Assembly (NCBI RefSeq): GCF_026262505.1
Contig: NC_067205.1
Span: 11,842,001 to 11,906,000 of the forward strand
Reading direction: 5' to 3'
DNA: 64,000 bases
DNA from: Trichomonas vaginalis G3
Lineage: Eukaryota > Parabasalia > Trichomonadida > Trichomonadidae
Below, piece by piece: positions 1 to 11,119 of the stretch. The notes beneath the pieces were generated by a model. It ran no database searches and was not told the DNA's origin. It was given only the letters and a program-made list of their open reading frames with translations. The position numbers were made by a program, and so were the translations under genes. Position 1 is the stretch's first letter. Every line of letters begins with the position of its first letter.

Positions 1-255
1 ATTTTCTTGTAAACATGGTGAATTATCTTTATTTTTTTGCAATGTTATCCTTAAACGCCTTTGCACATCGTCATTTATTGCTTCGTAATTCCTGATTTGA
101 TTTGTTAACTGAATGTTGTCTCGAAATATTTTGTCAATTTGATTTGCCACAGGCAATGCTTCGTTTAGCTGAGATTTTAGCTTTTCTATCTCTTGTTTGA
201 GAATAATGTTTTCATTTATAAGCTTTTTTGTCTCAAGATTATCATTATTCTCCAT
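1..255 (-). CDS. Coiled-coil protein, runs off the left edge
   Basis: The minus strand is open from an ATG at 255 to the window edge, giving about 85 residues without a stop. The translation starts MENNDNLETKKLINEN and is rich in Lys, Glu, Asn, Leu and Ile with a heptad-like spacing (ILKQEIEKLKSQL), so a coiled coil is likely. I recognise no named family. Upstream on the same strand two more short coding-like frames follow one another (389-556, then 291-389). The frame changes fall at a run of nine T at 402-410 and a run of seven A at 256-262, so this ATG may be internal to a longer gene. The rest of the gene lies outside the window. Confidence 0.5.
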   Translation of the reverse strand, partial: MENNDNLETKKLINENIILKQEIEKLKSQLNEALPVANQIDKIFRDNIQLTNQIRNYEAINDDVQRRLRITLQKNKDNSPCLQEN

Positions 256-290
256 AAAAAAATTTTATTGTATTTCTCCCAAATAAACGG

Positions 291-556
291 TCAACTCATC
301 ATACTCTCAATTTCGTTTTTGGAAGTAGTATCAGCAATAGAAATTGCAATAGAAACAAGACTATTAAAGAAATCCCAATTTAGTTTCATATTATAATTTC
401 GTTTTTTTTTCCCCTCAAAATTTGGCAAATATGGTAGGCTTGAGTATAACCCATTCCATAAAAGCTCACTTCTTGAAGGTCCTTACTTGCATGTGGTAAT
501 TCGATATCGGAGATTTTATGTTTTTCGCACCTTTCTGACAAAGGAAAAGGGTAAAT
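291..556 (-). pseudogene. Probable 5' part of the edge coiled-coil gene, in two frames
   Basis: Two consecutive minus-strand frames look coding. One (556 to 389) reads through KISDIELPHASKDLQEVSF and GMGYTQAYHICQILRGKKNE. The next (389 to 291) starts MKLNWDFFNSLVSIAISIAD and ends at a TGA at 293-291; the same frame continues plausibly after that TGA. The first frame change sits in a nine-T homopolymer. This is what a single gene with length errors in homopolymers would look like, but true decay cannot be excluded. No ATG is seen at the head of the first frame. No function can be assigned. Confidence 0.4.
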
Positions 557-559
557 TTA

Positions 560-935
560 TAGCAAAAAAACGATCGACTTTATTATAAAGACTTTTTAAA
601 ATAAGACAGTTAGAAGGGTGCTCTTTCGACCATACGACCTTCAATTAAAGAAATTTTTGGGTGAAAAATATATAATTAATGAATTTTAAAAAGTACATTT
701 TCAATGACACTTCAATTAAATGGCCAGAAATCCGCATTAATTATTGCGATAATGCACCTATAAAAGCTTTTTTATATGCCAAAACCTTCAATTCTGTTAT
801 TTAAGATTTATTTTATCTAAATTGTGGTGAAATCTTAATTAGAATTGTTTAAGTTTGAAATCATCAGATATAAAGAGATTTGAAATAATACAGAACATTT
901 ATTTATAAAATTAACAATTAGTATATGAATAACAA
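560..935. other. Intergenic, nothing recognised
   Basis: AT-rich sequence between the edge gene and the 3' end of the ankyrin gene. No convincing coding, RNA or repeat signal seen. Confidence 0.5.
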
Positions 936-2297
936 TCAATTTCTTTGACTGATATATAAGTTTATAAGGTCAGACATTTCCTTCGTTTTTGAATATTTCA
1001 AAGAGTTTCCGATTTCGGCTCCCCTTCCAAGTAACTCAATTGCAGCATCAGTTCTGTTATTTTTAGCTGCAAAACAAAGTGCTGTTTGACCTTTTTTATT
1101 CTTTCTATTAACATCTTCACCAGCTGCTATAATCATTTTAACATTCTCTGCATTACCTGCAGCGCAGGCTAACATCAAACAACTGTTTCCATTAGAATCA
1201 ATCATTGAATAATCGCTACCTTTTTCAAGAAGAATCTTTGTATAATAACTATTATCTTGCATTGCGGCGGCCATCAATGGTGTCTTTCCAATTGTATCAT
1301 TGTAATAATTCAAGTTACATTTCTTTGCAATCAACAAATCAAAACATTCTTTTCTGTTGTTTTTAATTGCCAAAATCAATGGTGAATTTTTAGAAATGTT
1401 GCAATCAACAATTTCGGGATAATATTTTGATTTATCTAGTATAATCTGAAGAATCTTCTCGAAACCAAATTTGCAAGCAAAGAAAACACTTTCTCTTTGA
1501 TCAAAATACGAAGGAGGAAATATGAATCTTTCATCAAAAAGAAGATTCACGTAATCAATGTTGTTGGAAATAACACTCTTATCAAGAGAACTTTCCCAGA
1601 ATTCTTCTTTTAACAAAATCTTTTTGTCGAAAGAAAGGATTTGAGGAATGAAGCTTGTGTTATAATAAGTGACTAATTTAGAAGCATTATAATCAAATTC
1701 TTCGAGTAAATTCATTAATAAATTCGAGATTTGATTCGAATGCGATTTAATTGTTCTTTTTAGAAATTTTGCCTTTGGCTCGAACTTCATTCTCATAAGT
1801 AATGAACAGATATCATAACTTCCACCTACAAGGGCACATTCACCAAGGAAATCGTCTACAGGAGCTCCATTCTTCACAAGGAACTCAAAAACGTTTTTTG
1901 ATTTATATTTTGCTGCAATATCAGCCGGACGAAGATTCTCTGAACCTGCAGTGTATGTCCATTTTGGCATGAGATCATTGAAACATTCTTTTATGTTTTC
2001 AACATCATCTTCAATAAGAGAACGAATAAATTTTGTATCTGGTAAATTTGATGTAATTTTAAGAGATTTATCACGAGATATGTGATAATTTAACTCTGGA
2101 TGCTGTTCTGCTGCTGAATTTAGGCAATTTATCGCATAAGAATAGTATTCTTCTGATTTATTATTTAATAAATCTTGTAATTGTTGTGAAATTTCAAGAA
2201 AATTATTGTCGTTAGCCTGGAAAATCAAATCTTCTATTAGTGCGCAGGTGCTTGATGCATAATTATTGATTAATAATAAGAAGTTTGATTCATCCAT
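936..2297 (-). CDS. Ankyrin-repeat protein, 453 aa
   Basis: An intact minus-strand gene with an ATG at 2297. The C-terminal third carries clear ankyrin repeats, for example TPLMAAAMQDNSYYTKILLE, then CLMLACAAGNAENVKMIIAA and TALCFAAKNNRTDAAIELL (about residues 305-435). The N-terminal 300 residues are degenerate helical repeats, in the style of the very large trichomonad ankyrin family, which often has a divergent N-terminal half. No signal peptide or membrane segment is seen, so a cytoplasmic protein-binding role is likely; the partner is unknown. The start is supported by TCACTTTT on the minus strand at 2313-2306, nine bases before the ATG. The end is TAA-like and the gene is single-copy here. 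Confidence 0.85.
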   Translation of the reverse strand: MDESNFLLLINNYASSTCALIEDLIFQANDNNFLEISQQLQDLLNNKSEEYYSYAINCLNSAAEQHPELNYHISRDKSLKITSNLPDTKFIRSLIEDDVENIKECFNDLMPKWTYTAGSENLRPADIAAKYKSKNVFEFLVKNGAPVDDFLGECALVGGSYDICSLLMRMKFEPKAKFLKRTIKSHSNQISNLLMNLLEEFDYNASKLVTYYNTSFIPQILSFDKKILLKEEFWESSLDKSVISNNIDYVNLLFDERFIFPPSYFDQRESVFFACKFGFEKILQIILDKSKYYPEIVDCNISKNSPLILAIKNNRKECFDLLIAKKCNLNYYNDTIGKTPLMAAAMQDNSYYTKILLEKGSDYSMIDSNGNSCLMLACAAGNAENVKMIIAAGEDVNRKNKKGQTALCFAAKNNRTDAAIELLGRGAEIGNSLKYSKTKEMSDLINLYISQRN

Positions 2298-2791
2298 TTT
2301 GATGGAAAAGTGACATTAAAATTCTAAACCGAAACATTACTATGGTTGGAAATATCCTGCATGATGAATTTTAAAATCCATTGTGATATTGCTCTTCATA
2401 AAAATAAGCCTACTACATGTTTGGTAAAAAATTGAATCTCCATTTGTTCTATAATTATTGAATTTTAACAATAATTCCTGTGGAACTATTTTCTAATTTT
2501 CTTCATACTTCAATTATTTTCTAATTTTTCTTCATTTGAAAAAAATTGCCATGTAACATTATCATTATGTAGTAAACATTCTTTTATAGCTTAAGAGCCT
2601 CAACTGCTGTTAAGCATAAATGAGTTTTTTTCCGAAATTTCCAATAAATGAATTTATAAAGATATAACATAGAGTAAAAAGTGGTCTAAATTTGATGTAA
2701 GTTTAAACATGCAGTAAAAATAAAATTGAATATAATGTGAGGAATACAGTTTTAAGAAAAAATAGGGATTTTAATAAGAATTCTATATAAA
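2298..2791. other. Intergenic between ankyrin and Myb genes
   Basis: AT-rich; apart from the Inr-like site nothing is recognised. It holds the ankyrin promoter and the 3' flank of the Myb gene. Confidence 0.5.
2306..2313 (-). promoter_or_regulatory. Inr-like TCACTTTT before the ankyrin gene
   Basis: The minus strand reads TGTCACTTTTCC nine bases before the ATG. It fits the parabasalid initiator pattern TCA-Y-W, which marks the transcription start and lies very close to the start codon in trichomonads. Confidence 0.55.
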
Positions 2792-3457
2792 TCAAAACAA
2801 ATTTTCCATTTCAGTAGCGGGATTAAAAACATGATCATTTCCCTCGGTATCATTAACAATAAAGTTTTGGAACACATCTTGAGAATTGGTGCTGATGAAT
2901 GTATCAAATTCATGTGATACATCATTCGTTTCATTACTTCCATTGACGACTTGTTCAGCATGAGAAAAATCGGTTTTGAGCTGTGCTAATTGATCTTTTT
3001 GCTTTGAATTACCTGACATTGGAGTTGTCTTCCTATTCTTGAGGAGAGGATTCATATTTTTATCTTGTTTTGTAAATGTGGAACAAAAATAATAAAATTT
3101 TTCTTCAGTGTTGATCCCTCTTCTGCACATTCTATTGAATGCACATTTAATGTCAGTGTCTGTTCTACCAGGGAGGAAACTTGCAATCTTAACCCATTTA
3201 GGTCCAATGATAGAATGCAACTTTAGGATTTTTAAATATTCGTCTGTGGTAAAAGCACTGAAAGAAAACTTGCCGCTTAAGTAATTATGAAATCTATCTT
3301 TGCATTGCCGAATAGTTCTGTTCATTATTCGACTTATTTTATCCCAATCAACTTCTTTTGTACCATATCCTCCAACCAACTTCTTTAATTTCATGTCTTC
3401 TTCACTTGAAAAATGTTTTCGAATGCGAGTCTTCTTTTTTCCTTCTTCATTGTCCAT
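2792..3457 (-). CDS. Two-repeat Myb-like DNA-binding protein, 221 aa
   Basis: An intact minus-strand gene with an ATG at 3457. Two Myb/SANT repeats are visible: residues about 14-60 (FSSEEDMKLKKLV, WDKISRIMNRTIRQCKDRF) and about 66-112 (FTTDEYLKILKL, GPKWVKIASFLPGRTDTDIK). This is the usual short R2R3-like layout of trichomonad Myb proteins, several of which bind promoter elements in Trichomonas vaginalis. The second half is low-complexity and ends in an acidic, aromatic tail (HEFDTFISTNSQDVF and a final EMENLF) that could act as an activation region; that is inference. A nuclear transcription regulator is the likely role; its target sequence is unknown. An Inr-like site lies 16 bases upstream. 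Confidence 0.88.
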   Translation of the reverse strand: MDNEEGKKKTRIRKHFSSEEDMKLKKLVGGYGTKEVDWDKISRIMNRTIRQCKDRFHNYLSGKFSFSAFTTDEYLKILKLHSIIGPKWVKIASFLPGRTDTDIKCAFNRMCRRGINTEEKFYYFCSTFTKQDKNMNPLLKNRKTTPMSGNSKQKDQLAQLKTDFSHAEQVVNGSNETNDVSHEFDTFISTNSQDVFQNFIVNDTEGNDHVFNPATEMENLF

Positions 3458-4389
3458 AATAATATGTCCAAAAATTGTGACAAATTTTCTCAGAAGTTGT
3501 TAATTATATTTGCAATAATTCATTGAAGAAACAACATCCGTATTCATGTTATCAAGTTTATATTTGTTATTATTATCAAACATAGTCATACAGAATTCAA
3601 AAAGACATTCAATTTTTTCAAATGACAGATATTATTTGATTAATTGAAACCCGATAATTTGTATTTTTGAATGAGTAAGCCGTTAGTGGTAATCAAAAAT
3701 ATATTTTTCAATATAAGACTAAGTCAATATTCAGTTAAATTTATATTCAAACATAAAGTTTATGGAATATCAATAAATCTACCTTGAATATTTTGATAAA
3801 AATCACAATTGGCTATGAAAAACTCATTTATTATTGTTATATTAATACTATGAATATCAAAAGTTAGAATTGAAGCATTCAATATACGAATAAATGCCGT
3901 TAAAATCTGGGAAATAAATTGAAAGACATCTCAATTTTGAATGGAGGTTAGGCAACATAAAAGTATCTTAAATAATTATTGGTTTGCTGTTTTTTCAAAC
4001 AATGGCCTGAAATCTAATAATTTAAAATTGCTTTAACTTTTCCTCAAGTTTTTTATGAATCATAGTCGCAAAATATTTTTTAAACTTAAACAATCGCATA
4101 TCTTTAAATCATACTATTATTATTACAATATTGTAATCATATGGAAACGAATTCTCAAAAATTAACATTTAATCCATGGGAATTATCATTAAATATGCAA
4201 TGATCAACCACGTTATTATTGCATTATCCATGGATATGAGAGTTAGATTTAGTACTTCCAGACACTAATATTAAAAACAAATAAACATCATGTTTTTTGA
4301 GGAGAGAGGGTCAAAGTTGCTATTTGTCACTTTTCCACAAGAATATAATGGGGGGAAAGTTATCATATAGTTGATCTCATTCACTGAGG
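3458..4389. other. Intergenic, AT-rich
   Basis: No coding frame of note. A plus-strand TCACTTTTCC at about 4328 resembles the initiator motif but no gene follows it closely. Confidence 0.45.
3473..3480 (-). promoter_or_regulatory. Inr-like TCACAATT before the Myb gene
   Basis: The minus strand reads TTTGTCACAATTTTTGG, with the TCAC 16-23 bases before the ATG at 3457. It matches the parabasalid Inr pattern TCA-Y-W. Confidence 0.45.
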
Positions 4390-4394
4390 TGAAA

Positions 4395-4470
4395 GATGCA
4401 TGTAGTGTAATGTGATAAACAGTGGGATTGCTGCTCTAAGTCCTAGGTTCGAGACAAATTGGCTTCATTT
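4395..4470 (+). pseudogene. Decayed tRNA-like sequence
   Basis: The segment has a D-arm/A-box-like stretch (TAGTGTAATGTGATA at about 4403) and a perfect-looking B-box core, GGTTCGAGA, at about 4446, with correct spacing for a tRNA. The anticodon stem is weak, the T stem does not close (CTAGG against CAAAT) and the acceptor ends do not pair. I read it as a tRNA relic or a tRNA-derived repeat rather than a working tRNA. The amino acid cannot be called. Confidence 0.3.
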
Positions 4471-4539
4471 TTCTCTTTTTTATTGACGTAAACTATTCAA
4501 TTTTTGTGTTATCCATTCAAATTTCAGAATTTTTTTTGC

Positions 4540-4770
4540 AGATTTCACGCTACATTCGAAGTTACCTTTTGTAACAACCACCACCGCCTACGAAAGACGA
4601 AAGTGTGTCACGATTTCACCCGGAAATCCGACGGTTGTTTAAGAGTAAGCACTTTTGGCACCTACTCGTTTTTTGAGGACGTTGGTCCGACCAAACAAAG
4701 TCTATCGTCAATCGTTAACATAACTCAAAAAAGATATGTGAAAAAACATCAAGGAAAATCAATAAGATAA
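4540..4770. other. GC-richer fragment left of the inverted duplication
   Basis: Base composition is clearly richer in G and C than the surroundings. A plus-strand frame of 88 codons crosses it without a convincing start or family match. It is probably a remnant of something else, and it sits only about 290 bp from the copy A breakpoint. No origin is assigned. Confidence 0.3.
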
Positions 4771-5056
4771 TTTAATATGAAAAATCGATCACGATAATTT
4801 TTTCATAGCAAATTGGATCATGTAAATTTTTAATGAAATTTATCTGTCTAAATAGATGTATATATAAATTATGGCAAATGATTATGAATACTACGATAGC
4901 GATAATTTTTTCATTCAACTTTTTCATAAGAATTATCGTTATTCATAAAGTCAACTTTTTTCCCAACCATTATTGATATTTTTATGATTTAAGTTATTAA
5001 AAACTCATTATCTGATTATCAATCATTATTTTTGTTCTGTCAAATATCACTTTGAA

Positions 5057-8000
5057 TATAATTTTCAAACATTTGACAGAAAAGAATCCAAATTCAAGTT
5101 TGTATTGGGTTACGTATGGAAAATTCGTTTCAATCTATCCAGAACTATGTGATGTACATAACTACATTGTTCGCAAGATAATACAGAACAAAATAAAAGG
5201 AATTTTTGCAAGACAATGTTTGATGACATCAAAAATAATTTTCACAGAAAGAGAAACAAATTTGACATATGAAATAAAGAAGAAAATCAATCATGTAACA
5301 AAATCTGTTTTACAATGTAAGAGAAGATTAAGACAGATATGGGACCAAGTAATACAAAGCAATATAAGTGAAATGGATGGTTCAATTTCAAATGCATTTG
5401 AAACGATAAATAAAGTTGAAAGTGAATTCAATTTATTATTGACACAAATTCCTAACAATAGATTTCTTTACAGAACTTACTCAACTTATTTATATGAAGT
5501 AGCAAATGACATCAATAAATATATGCTGATTTCTGATCAAACGAAACTAATGATTCGAGGAATTCGTTTTCAGAATGATCATACACAAGAATTAGGATTA
5601 TTAGCATTTCCTAACATGCCAAGATTCATTAATAATACTTCTAGTTTAGCAAAATCAAATGATAGTGAGAATGTTTCTTTTGTTGTTGAAGAGAATTACG
5701 ATGATGAACAGATTGGTTTGAAAATTGAAGAAAATAATACAATTTCAGATATGATAGAAAAACTGAAATTCCCTTCATTGAAAATGATCAGAGTTTCTAT
5801 GCTTGTTTTATTCATTTTCACTTTAGTTTTCAGTATTTTGTTCATTGTTCTTTTGCAAAACTACAAAGATGGTTTGAGAGAAATAGAGGAAATCTCAGAA
5901 GCAACATCATATACAAGATTCCATTTGACATTAGCAACTACAATCTCTCATTTCAATTTAATTTTTAATTTTTCGGGCTTCACTTTTAGATTTATTAATA
6001 ATGAAAGTGATTCTGATTTACAGATCAAATATTCATTGAGTGAAGCACTAAGATACATCCAAATATTCAATGAATACAAAACTAAATACGAAGGAAATTA
6101 TTACATTGATAATGTCAGAAATTTGTTGTTTGAAAGTAATTTTAATTTCACAACATTCCCTAAAAATATTCCGAGAGTTGAAGTTATGTCAGTGTCAGAA
6201 GGATTGGCGAAAATTGCCAGATATATGGTTGATGTTGTAGAGAACAAAACTTATTTATCTAATGAAATGAGATCGAGTTATTATAATATCTGGAATTTGA
6301 CAAATCAAATTTCATTTGGAACCATGAATATAACAGGTTTTATTGATGAACGAGTTAATAATATGAAGAATATTTCATTGGGTGTGTTTTATTTGTTATT
6401 GATTGTTTTCTTTATTGTTTTCATTATATTAGGAAGTCTTTTTGTTTATTACCTGAAAAATGACAAAAAGAATGTTTACAAAACTTTATTGGTTTTGCCA
6501 AAAAATGTCGTTTCTCAAATTTCTGAAAGCTTGAGATCAGTCAAGAAAGAATCAAGTGCAAATACTACATCAACAAGTCATCTATCTAATGATGTTGAAC
6601 ATAATAGACAAGAAGAAAATCTTCTTAAAGTTTTGAACACTGCAAGTGATGAAGATTATCATTCGCATTAAAATTTCAACAAAAATTTTGTTTGTTCTTT
6701 TTGCTTTGTTGAGTGTTATGTCATTTTTACTTGCAAGAATGTATATTTCTCAAGGCCAAATTATAGATGAAAACTGCCAACATGTTGATAATTTAATGAC
6801 ATTAGGTTCGTTCATTAATTTATTGTTTTTGTTTACTAACGAAATTTATTCAACAGTTATGAAACGTCAATTTTTAATAACAAATAACTTGAAACTCACA
6901 ATCACTAACGTTAACAGAGTCATTGATAACGTTACTGATTATTATACAGCATTAAGATTCGGATATGATTTAGGAAAACCTTTCCCTGACTTTCAAGGAT
7001 TAATGAAGGTTGCATTGGAAAGATGTCATCGTGGAGAAATGCCAAAGACTTATTTAGAAACTTTTAATTGCATGGATGGGGATCAATTGATCAAATATGC
7101 TTCTCATTTCGTTCACTCTTGTGTTGATATTGATGTTAATGTTGCTCCTATTTTCCCTATCAATACAAATAGGTTAGAAGCCGGTAATATATTGTTTGTT
7201 TATAGATTGAATGATGAAGTATTATTCAGAGGAACTAAAGCATCAAGAACATCTATCGATGATTTATTACATTCAAGTTATCAAGTTTACTTGTCATCTA
7301 TTATTGTTTTGTTGATTGTTATTTCATTTTTATATATGTTCGTTTTTATCATTTGTTCAAAGATCGAAAAGAAGTTGAAATTCACTTTGAAGTTGTTACT
7401 TTCTAGTGCCAAGACAGCTATTCAAAACAGTTTTGTCTTGAGTGTTTTGTCAGGACATTTTGCAAGATCAAGTGTGGATTCAAGTATGAGAGATGATGCG
7501 TTTTATGATAATTTGGTTGATAATTTACCCAATGTGATAATAGTTACTCAAAATAGCAAAATAATATCAGCTAATAAAGCTGCAAATGAATTGTTTAATG
7601 ATGATAAACTCGTTGGACAAACAATTTCCGACTTATTTTCTTCATTTTCTCCTGAATCAGAAGCAAAAATGAAAAATTTATTCGACACAACAGTTAAAAC
7701 CGCAATGGTTAATGTCAGAAACAACAATAATACCACTGACAAACAGTACTTACAGATAACTAGACTATCACACGTTAATAATGATAATATTTCAGTGTTC
7801 AGAATCACAAACAACACTCAGATTTATTTGTATAATAAATTGATTTTGGAAGAAAGATCAAAAAGTGACAAATTGCTATCGTCCATTCTTCCATCATCAT
7901 TAGTTCCAAGGGTTCAATCAGGAGAAACAAATATCTCATTCTCTGTACCAACATGTGCTGTTTCTTTCATAGATATTGTCGAATTCACCCCATGGTGCTC

Positions 8001-8496
8001 AAGTAATTCCGCTCAAGTTGTTACCGGAGTTTTGAATGACATTTTCTCGAATTTCGATGCAATTGTAAAAGAATTACAATACATGGAAAGAATTAAATGC
8101 ATTGGAGATTGTTATATGTCATACTGTGGTGTTTTCAGCGATGTTCCAAATGCTTTGACTTTCGCAAGAAATATTGTTGATTTTGGATTAAGAGCAATTG
8201 ATGCTATTAAGAATATAAATGAAACGAGAGAAACTAATCTAAGAGTTAGAGTTGGAATACACATTGGTGGACCTGTTGTTGCTGGTGTTATTGGTGTTGG
8301 AAAACCAACATTTGAGATCTTTGGTCCTTCAATTTCTTTCGCTCAACAGATGGAACATTCTGGAGTGCCGATGAGAGTTCATGTGTCAAGAGCGATATAT
8401 GAATTGATATATGGAGGAAATTACAAGATAGAAGAAAGAGGAGAAATTCAAATCAAGCAAGGAAAAGTTGTAACTTATCTTGTTGATAAGATTTAA
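5057..8496 (+). pseudogene. Cyclase 1, copy A, 5'-truncated
   Basis: This fragment lacks about the first 380 residues of cyclase 1 because the duplication breakpoint at 5057 lies within the coding region. There is no ATG at its head. The first frame runs to a TAA at 6669-6671; the second frame (ATG at 6649) continues to 8496 with the PAS-like and cyclase catalytic domains. The frame change between the two halves is the same as in copies B and C. One substitution is visible against copy B (Phe for Ser in the GIFARQ stretch near 5203). The catalytic half could still be translated as a separate 615-aa protein if it has its own promoter. Confidence 0.75.
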
Positions 8497-9527
8497 TAAA
8501 TATTTTTGTGTTTATAGTCGTTTTAATATAACTGTATACATTTTTAAAATTTGGTTCTACTTACGAGTCAAAAATTTGCTTTATTTTCCAAAAGATTTTT
8601 ATTCAATAGAGAGTTATTGCTTCAAATATATTAATTCTAGTGTGTCTTACAGACTAAATTAAATAAGGAATATATATGGCTGTTTTTTCTGATTTTTTCC
8701 TTTGAAATTTTGAAATACGATAAAGAATCATTAATTTTTCTGTAAACAAGGTGTCACTCATAGTTTGAGTATAAATTATAAAATTTAGTAATTTCTTTTA
8801 GATTTTATCACTTTATTCATACAATTTGACTTAAATATGATATGACATAGATGCATATACTTCATATATAAATAAAATACTTCTAATTTAGCACAAAAAC
8901 AAGAAATTTCAGGTAAAAAAAAATTCAATTATTCCTTTGTAAGAATAAAGAAATGCTCAAAAATATATAATCAATAAAGTTTATTGATGATCATATCATA
9001 AAATTTTAAAAACAATAAAAATATTCAGAGTCTGTAAATTTACAATTCCACGAAAATTTAATATACAAATTAGGAACTACTAATAACTAAAAATGGAATG
9101 ATCAAAAATTCGAAAAGTGCAATTATATGATTATTTTTTCAATGGATTTCAATTAGCGAATATTAAAATTGTTGGAAATAAGAAAATCATATTGTTGTAA
9201 ATGTTAAATGAACGATCTACAAATATTCCATTGAATTTTCAATATGATTTATTTTTCTGAACTGTAAATTATTTGAAACAGAATTGAAAATATTTCATAA
9301 CTGGTTTTAAAATAGAAATAATGACTTAAACTATATCTTGAGCTGCAATTTCTCAATTAAAATTATTAAAATTCAATCCGACAATGTCACATTTTTAAGA
9401 TATTCTGATAGTTTTTTTTAAATAATATTCCAGTCAATTTTTTCGCATTAGTATGATCCTTTGAAAATTTATTCAACTTTCAAAAATTGAAAGGTACTCA
9501 AAATTTTGTATTGAAAAAATATTAAAT
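8497..9527. other. Intergenic in copy A
   Basis: AT-rich. It carries the TACTCAAAATTTTG motif about 30 bases before small gene 1. Nothing else is recognised. The same stretch recurs in B (25638-26669) and C (40468-41499). Confidence 0.5.
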
Positions 9528-9899
9528 ATGAATGCATCAAAGATCATAGACGATATAATTAGTACAAGAAAAATACGCAAAATCAAATATGTATCAAGCA
9601 AACAGATGACAGATAATCAAAAGATCCTCAATCGCTTAAGGTCAAACGGAATTAAATATGATTTAGTTATAGAGATGTTGGAATCCAATTATGGAGGAAA
9701 ATTTACCATTAACTCTTTATTAATGTTCATAAAGAGCATTTCTAGTAAAATAAATAAAAGAATTGATCGATTAGCCTACCGAAATAAATCTGCGTTAATA
9801 TGCTGGTGTGCAGAAAATTTGAATTCGATACTTCCATACTTGGGTAGCTTTAAACCTTTCTTAAGAAAGAAAAAATGCAAAATGATAAAAATTCGATGA
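9528..9899 (+). CDS. Small gene 1, copy A (altered C-terminus)
   Basis: The same gene as 40018-40467 (copy C, 149 aa), with an ATG at 9528. A one-base difference after the GSFKPFL stretch moves the last residues into another frame, so the acidic tail of copy C is replaced by a short basic end and a TGA. The conserved core KRIDRLAYRNKSALICW is intact. See the copy C entry for the family description. Confidence 0.6.
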   Translation: MNASKIIDDIISTRKIRKIKYVSSKQMTDNQKILNRLRSNGIKYDLVIEMLESNYGGKFTINSLLMFIKSISSKINKRIDRLAYRNKSALICWCAENLNSILPYLGSFKPFLRKKKCKMIKIR

Positions 9900-9959
9900 A
9901 TTTTTATGAATTGCCGCAAGACAACGGTTTTGAAGTGGACCCATCTGATATTTATCAGT

Positions 9960-10571
9960 TATTAAATTTCCATTAATTAGTATTCATTATGTCTGTTTTC
10001 AATTGTTATTAAAAGTGACATATTTTTTCCGAATAATGCTCGACGAAAAGTGACTTTTTTTTTATAAAAATCCAATTCCCTGAATGTGAAATATAACTAG
10101 CGTTAAAATGAAATCAAATATGAATATATCTTTTATATAGCAATCTATATTCTGCAGTATAGTTTGTTTTCCATTGATTTTTTTTTTAAATTAAATCAAA
10201 TTAATAAGTGTATTTATTATGTGAATTATATCCATCTGACTAGAATATTCAATATATTAGAGATTAAATTCGAAATTGCAAATTAATTAAATTGATTTTT
10301 TGATTTGAAAATTTTCCAGCTTTGTTTACCTCTAAAATATTGATTTATATATTAAATAGTGTCTTTTTATAGAAGAATTTCATTTCCTAAATTTTTTGAA
10401 TTTTCTATAAATTTGTTGCTTTGAATTTATTTTACAACCATTCAAATTAATAAACGTTTTCCTTTTTATTGTTATAATTATTCAATCTGTTACTATGCTA
10501 GTATTTCATATTAAAAAATAAATATCCTATTCAAATTTTCAAAATTACTCAAATTTTAACAAACAGAACAG
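9960..10571. other. Intergenic between small genes, copy A
   Basis: AT-rich spacer with a motif-like pair of AAAAGTGAC sites near 10010 and 10047, oriented against small gene 1. No gene recognised. Confidence 0.4.
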
Positions 10572-11070
10572 ATGATGCTACCCCAAATTGTAGTTGTCCA
10601 TAGATTGCCTCCAAAGAAAAGGATATCAACTTCATATGCGATAGAGAGAGAAAGAAAGTTGATGATCGCAGAAGAAAAGCCGGAAGATTGTATTTTTATA
10701 TGGAAAAATTATTAAATTCAACTCCTGGAGTAAAGAATATGACTGATTTACGTAATTTAACAGCTTCCATAGCAAGCCTATTAAATCTCAAAATTGATCG
10801 TGCCGCAAAAAGATCTAAAGAGGCATTGACATGCTGGTTATGCGAAAACTGGGATAGGATACAAAATGAATATATTCCATCACCTCAAAATTTAACAAAC
10901 CCGATAAAATTACAAAATTTAGAAAAATATCATAATGAAACACAGAACGAAAATGAAAAAGTTGCTGATATATTTGATATTAACGATGACTTATTCTCAA
11001 ACTTATTTTTGATTATAATAATGAAGAATTTATTGATCAATTCATTAATGAAGGTCTTTCCTTTATTTAA
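10572..11070 (+). pseudogene. Small gene 2, copy A (frame-shifted)
   Basis: The equivalent of the intact 165-aa gene at 24101-24598 and 38925-39422. Two short length differences against those copies break the frame: a two-base gain within the GAGAGAGA run near 10648 and a one-base loss near 11007. The middle, with KIDRAAKRSKEALTCWLCEN, is unchanged. Because B and C agree with each other, the changes belong to copy A or to its consensus. Confidence 0.65.
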
Positions 11071-11119
11071 GAAGTATACAAATAGTCAACAAGCAAGAAC
11101 AAGAAATCCTCTGTATTAG

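Noticed and set aside
193-396. Short plus-strand frame at the left end
   Set aside because: It begins with TTG, is hydrophobic by chance in AT-rich sequence, and lies antisense to the better coiled-coil frames.
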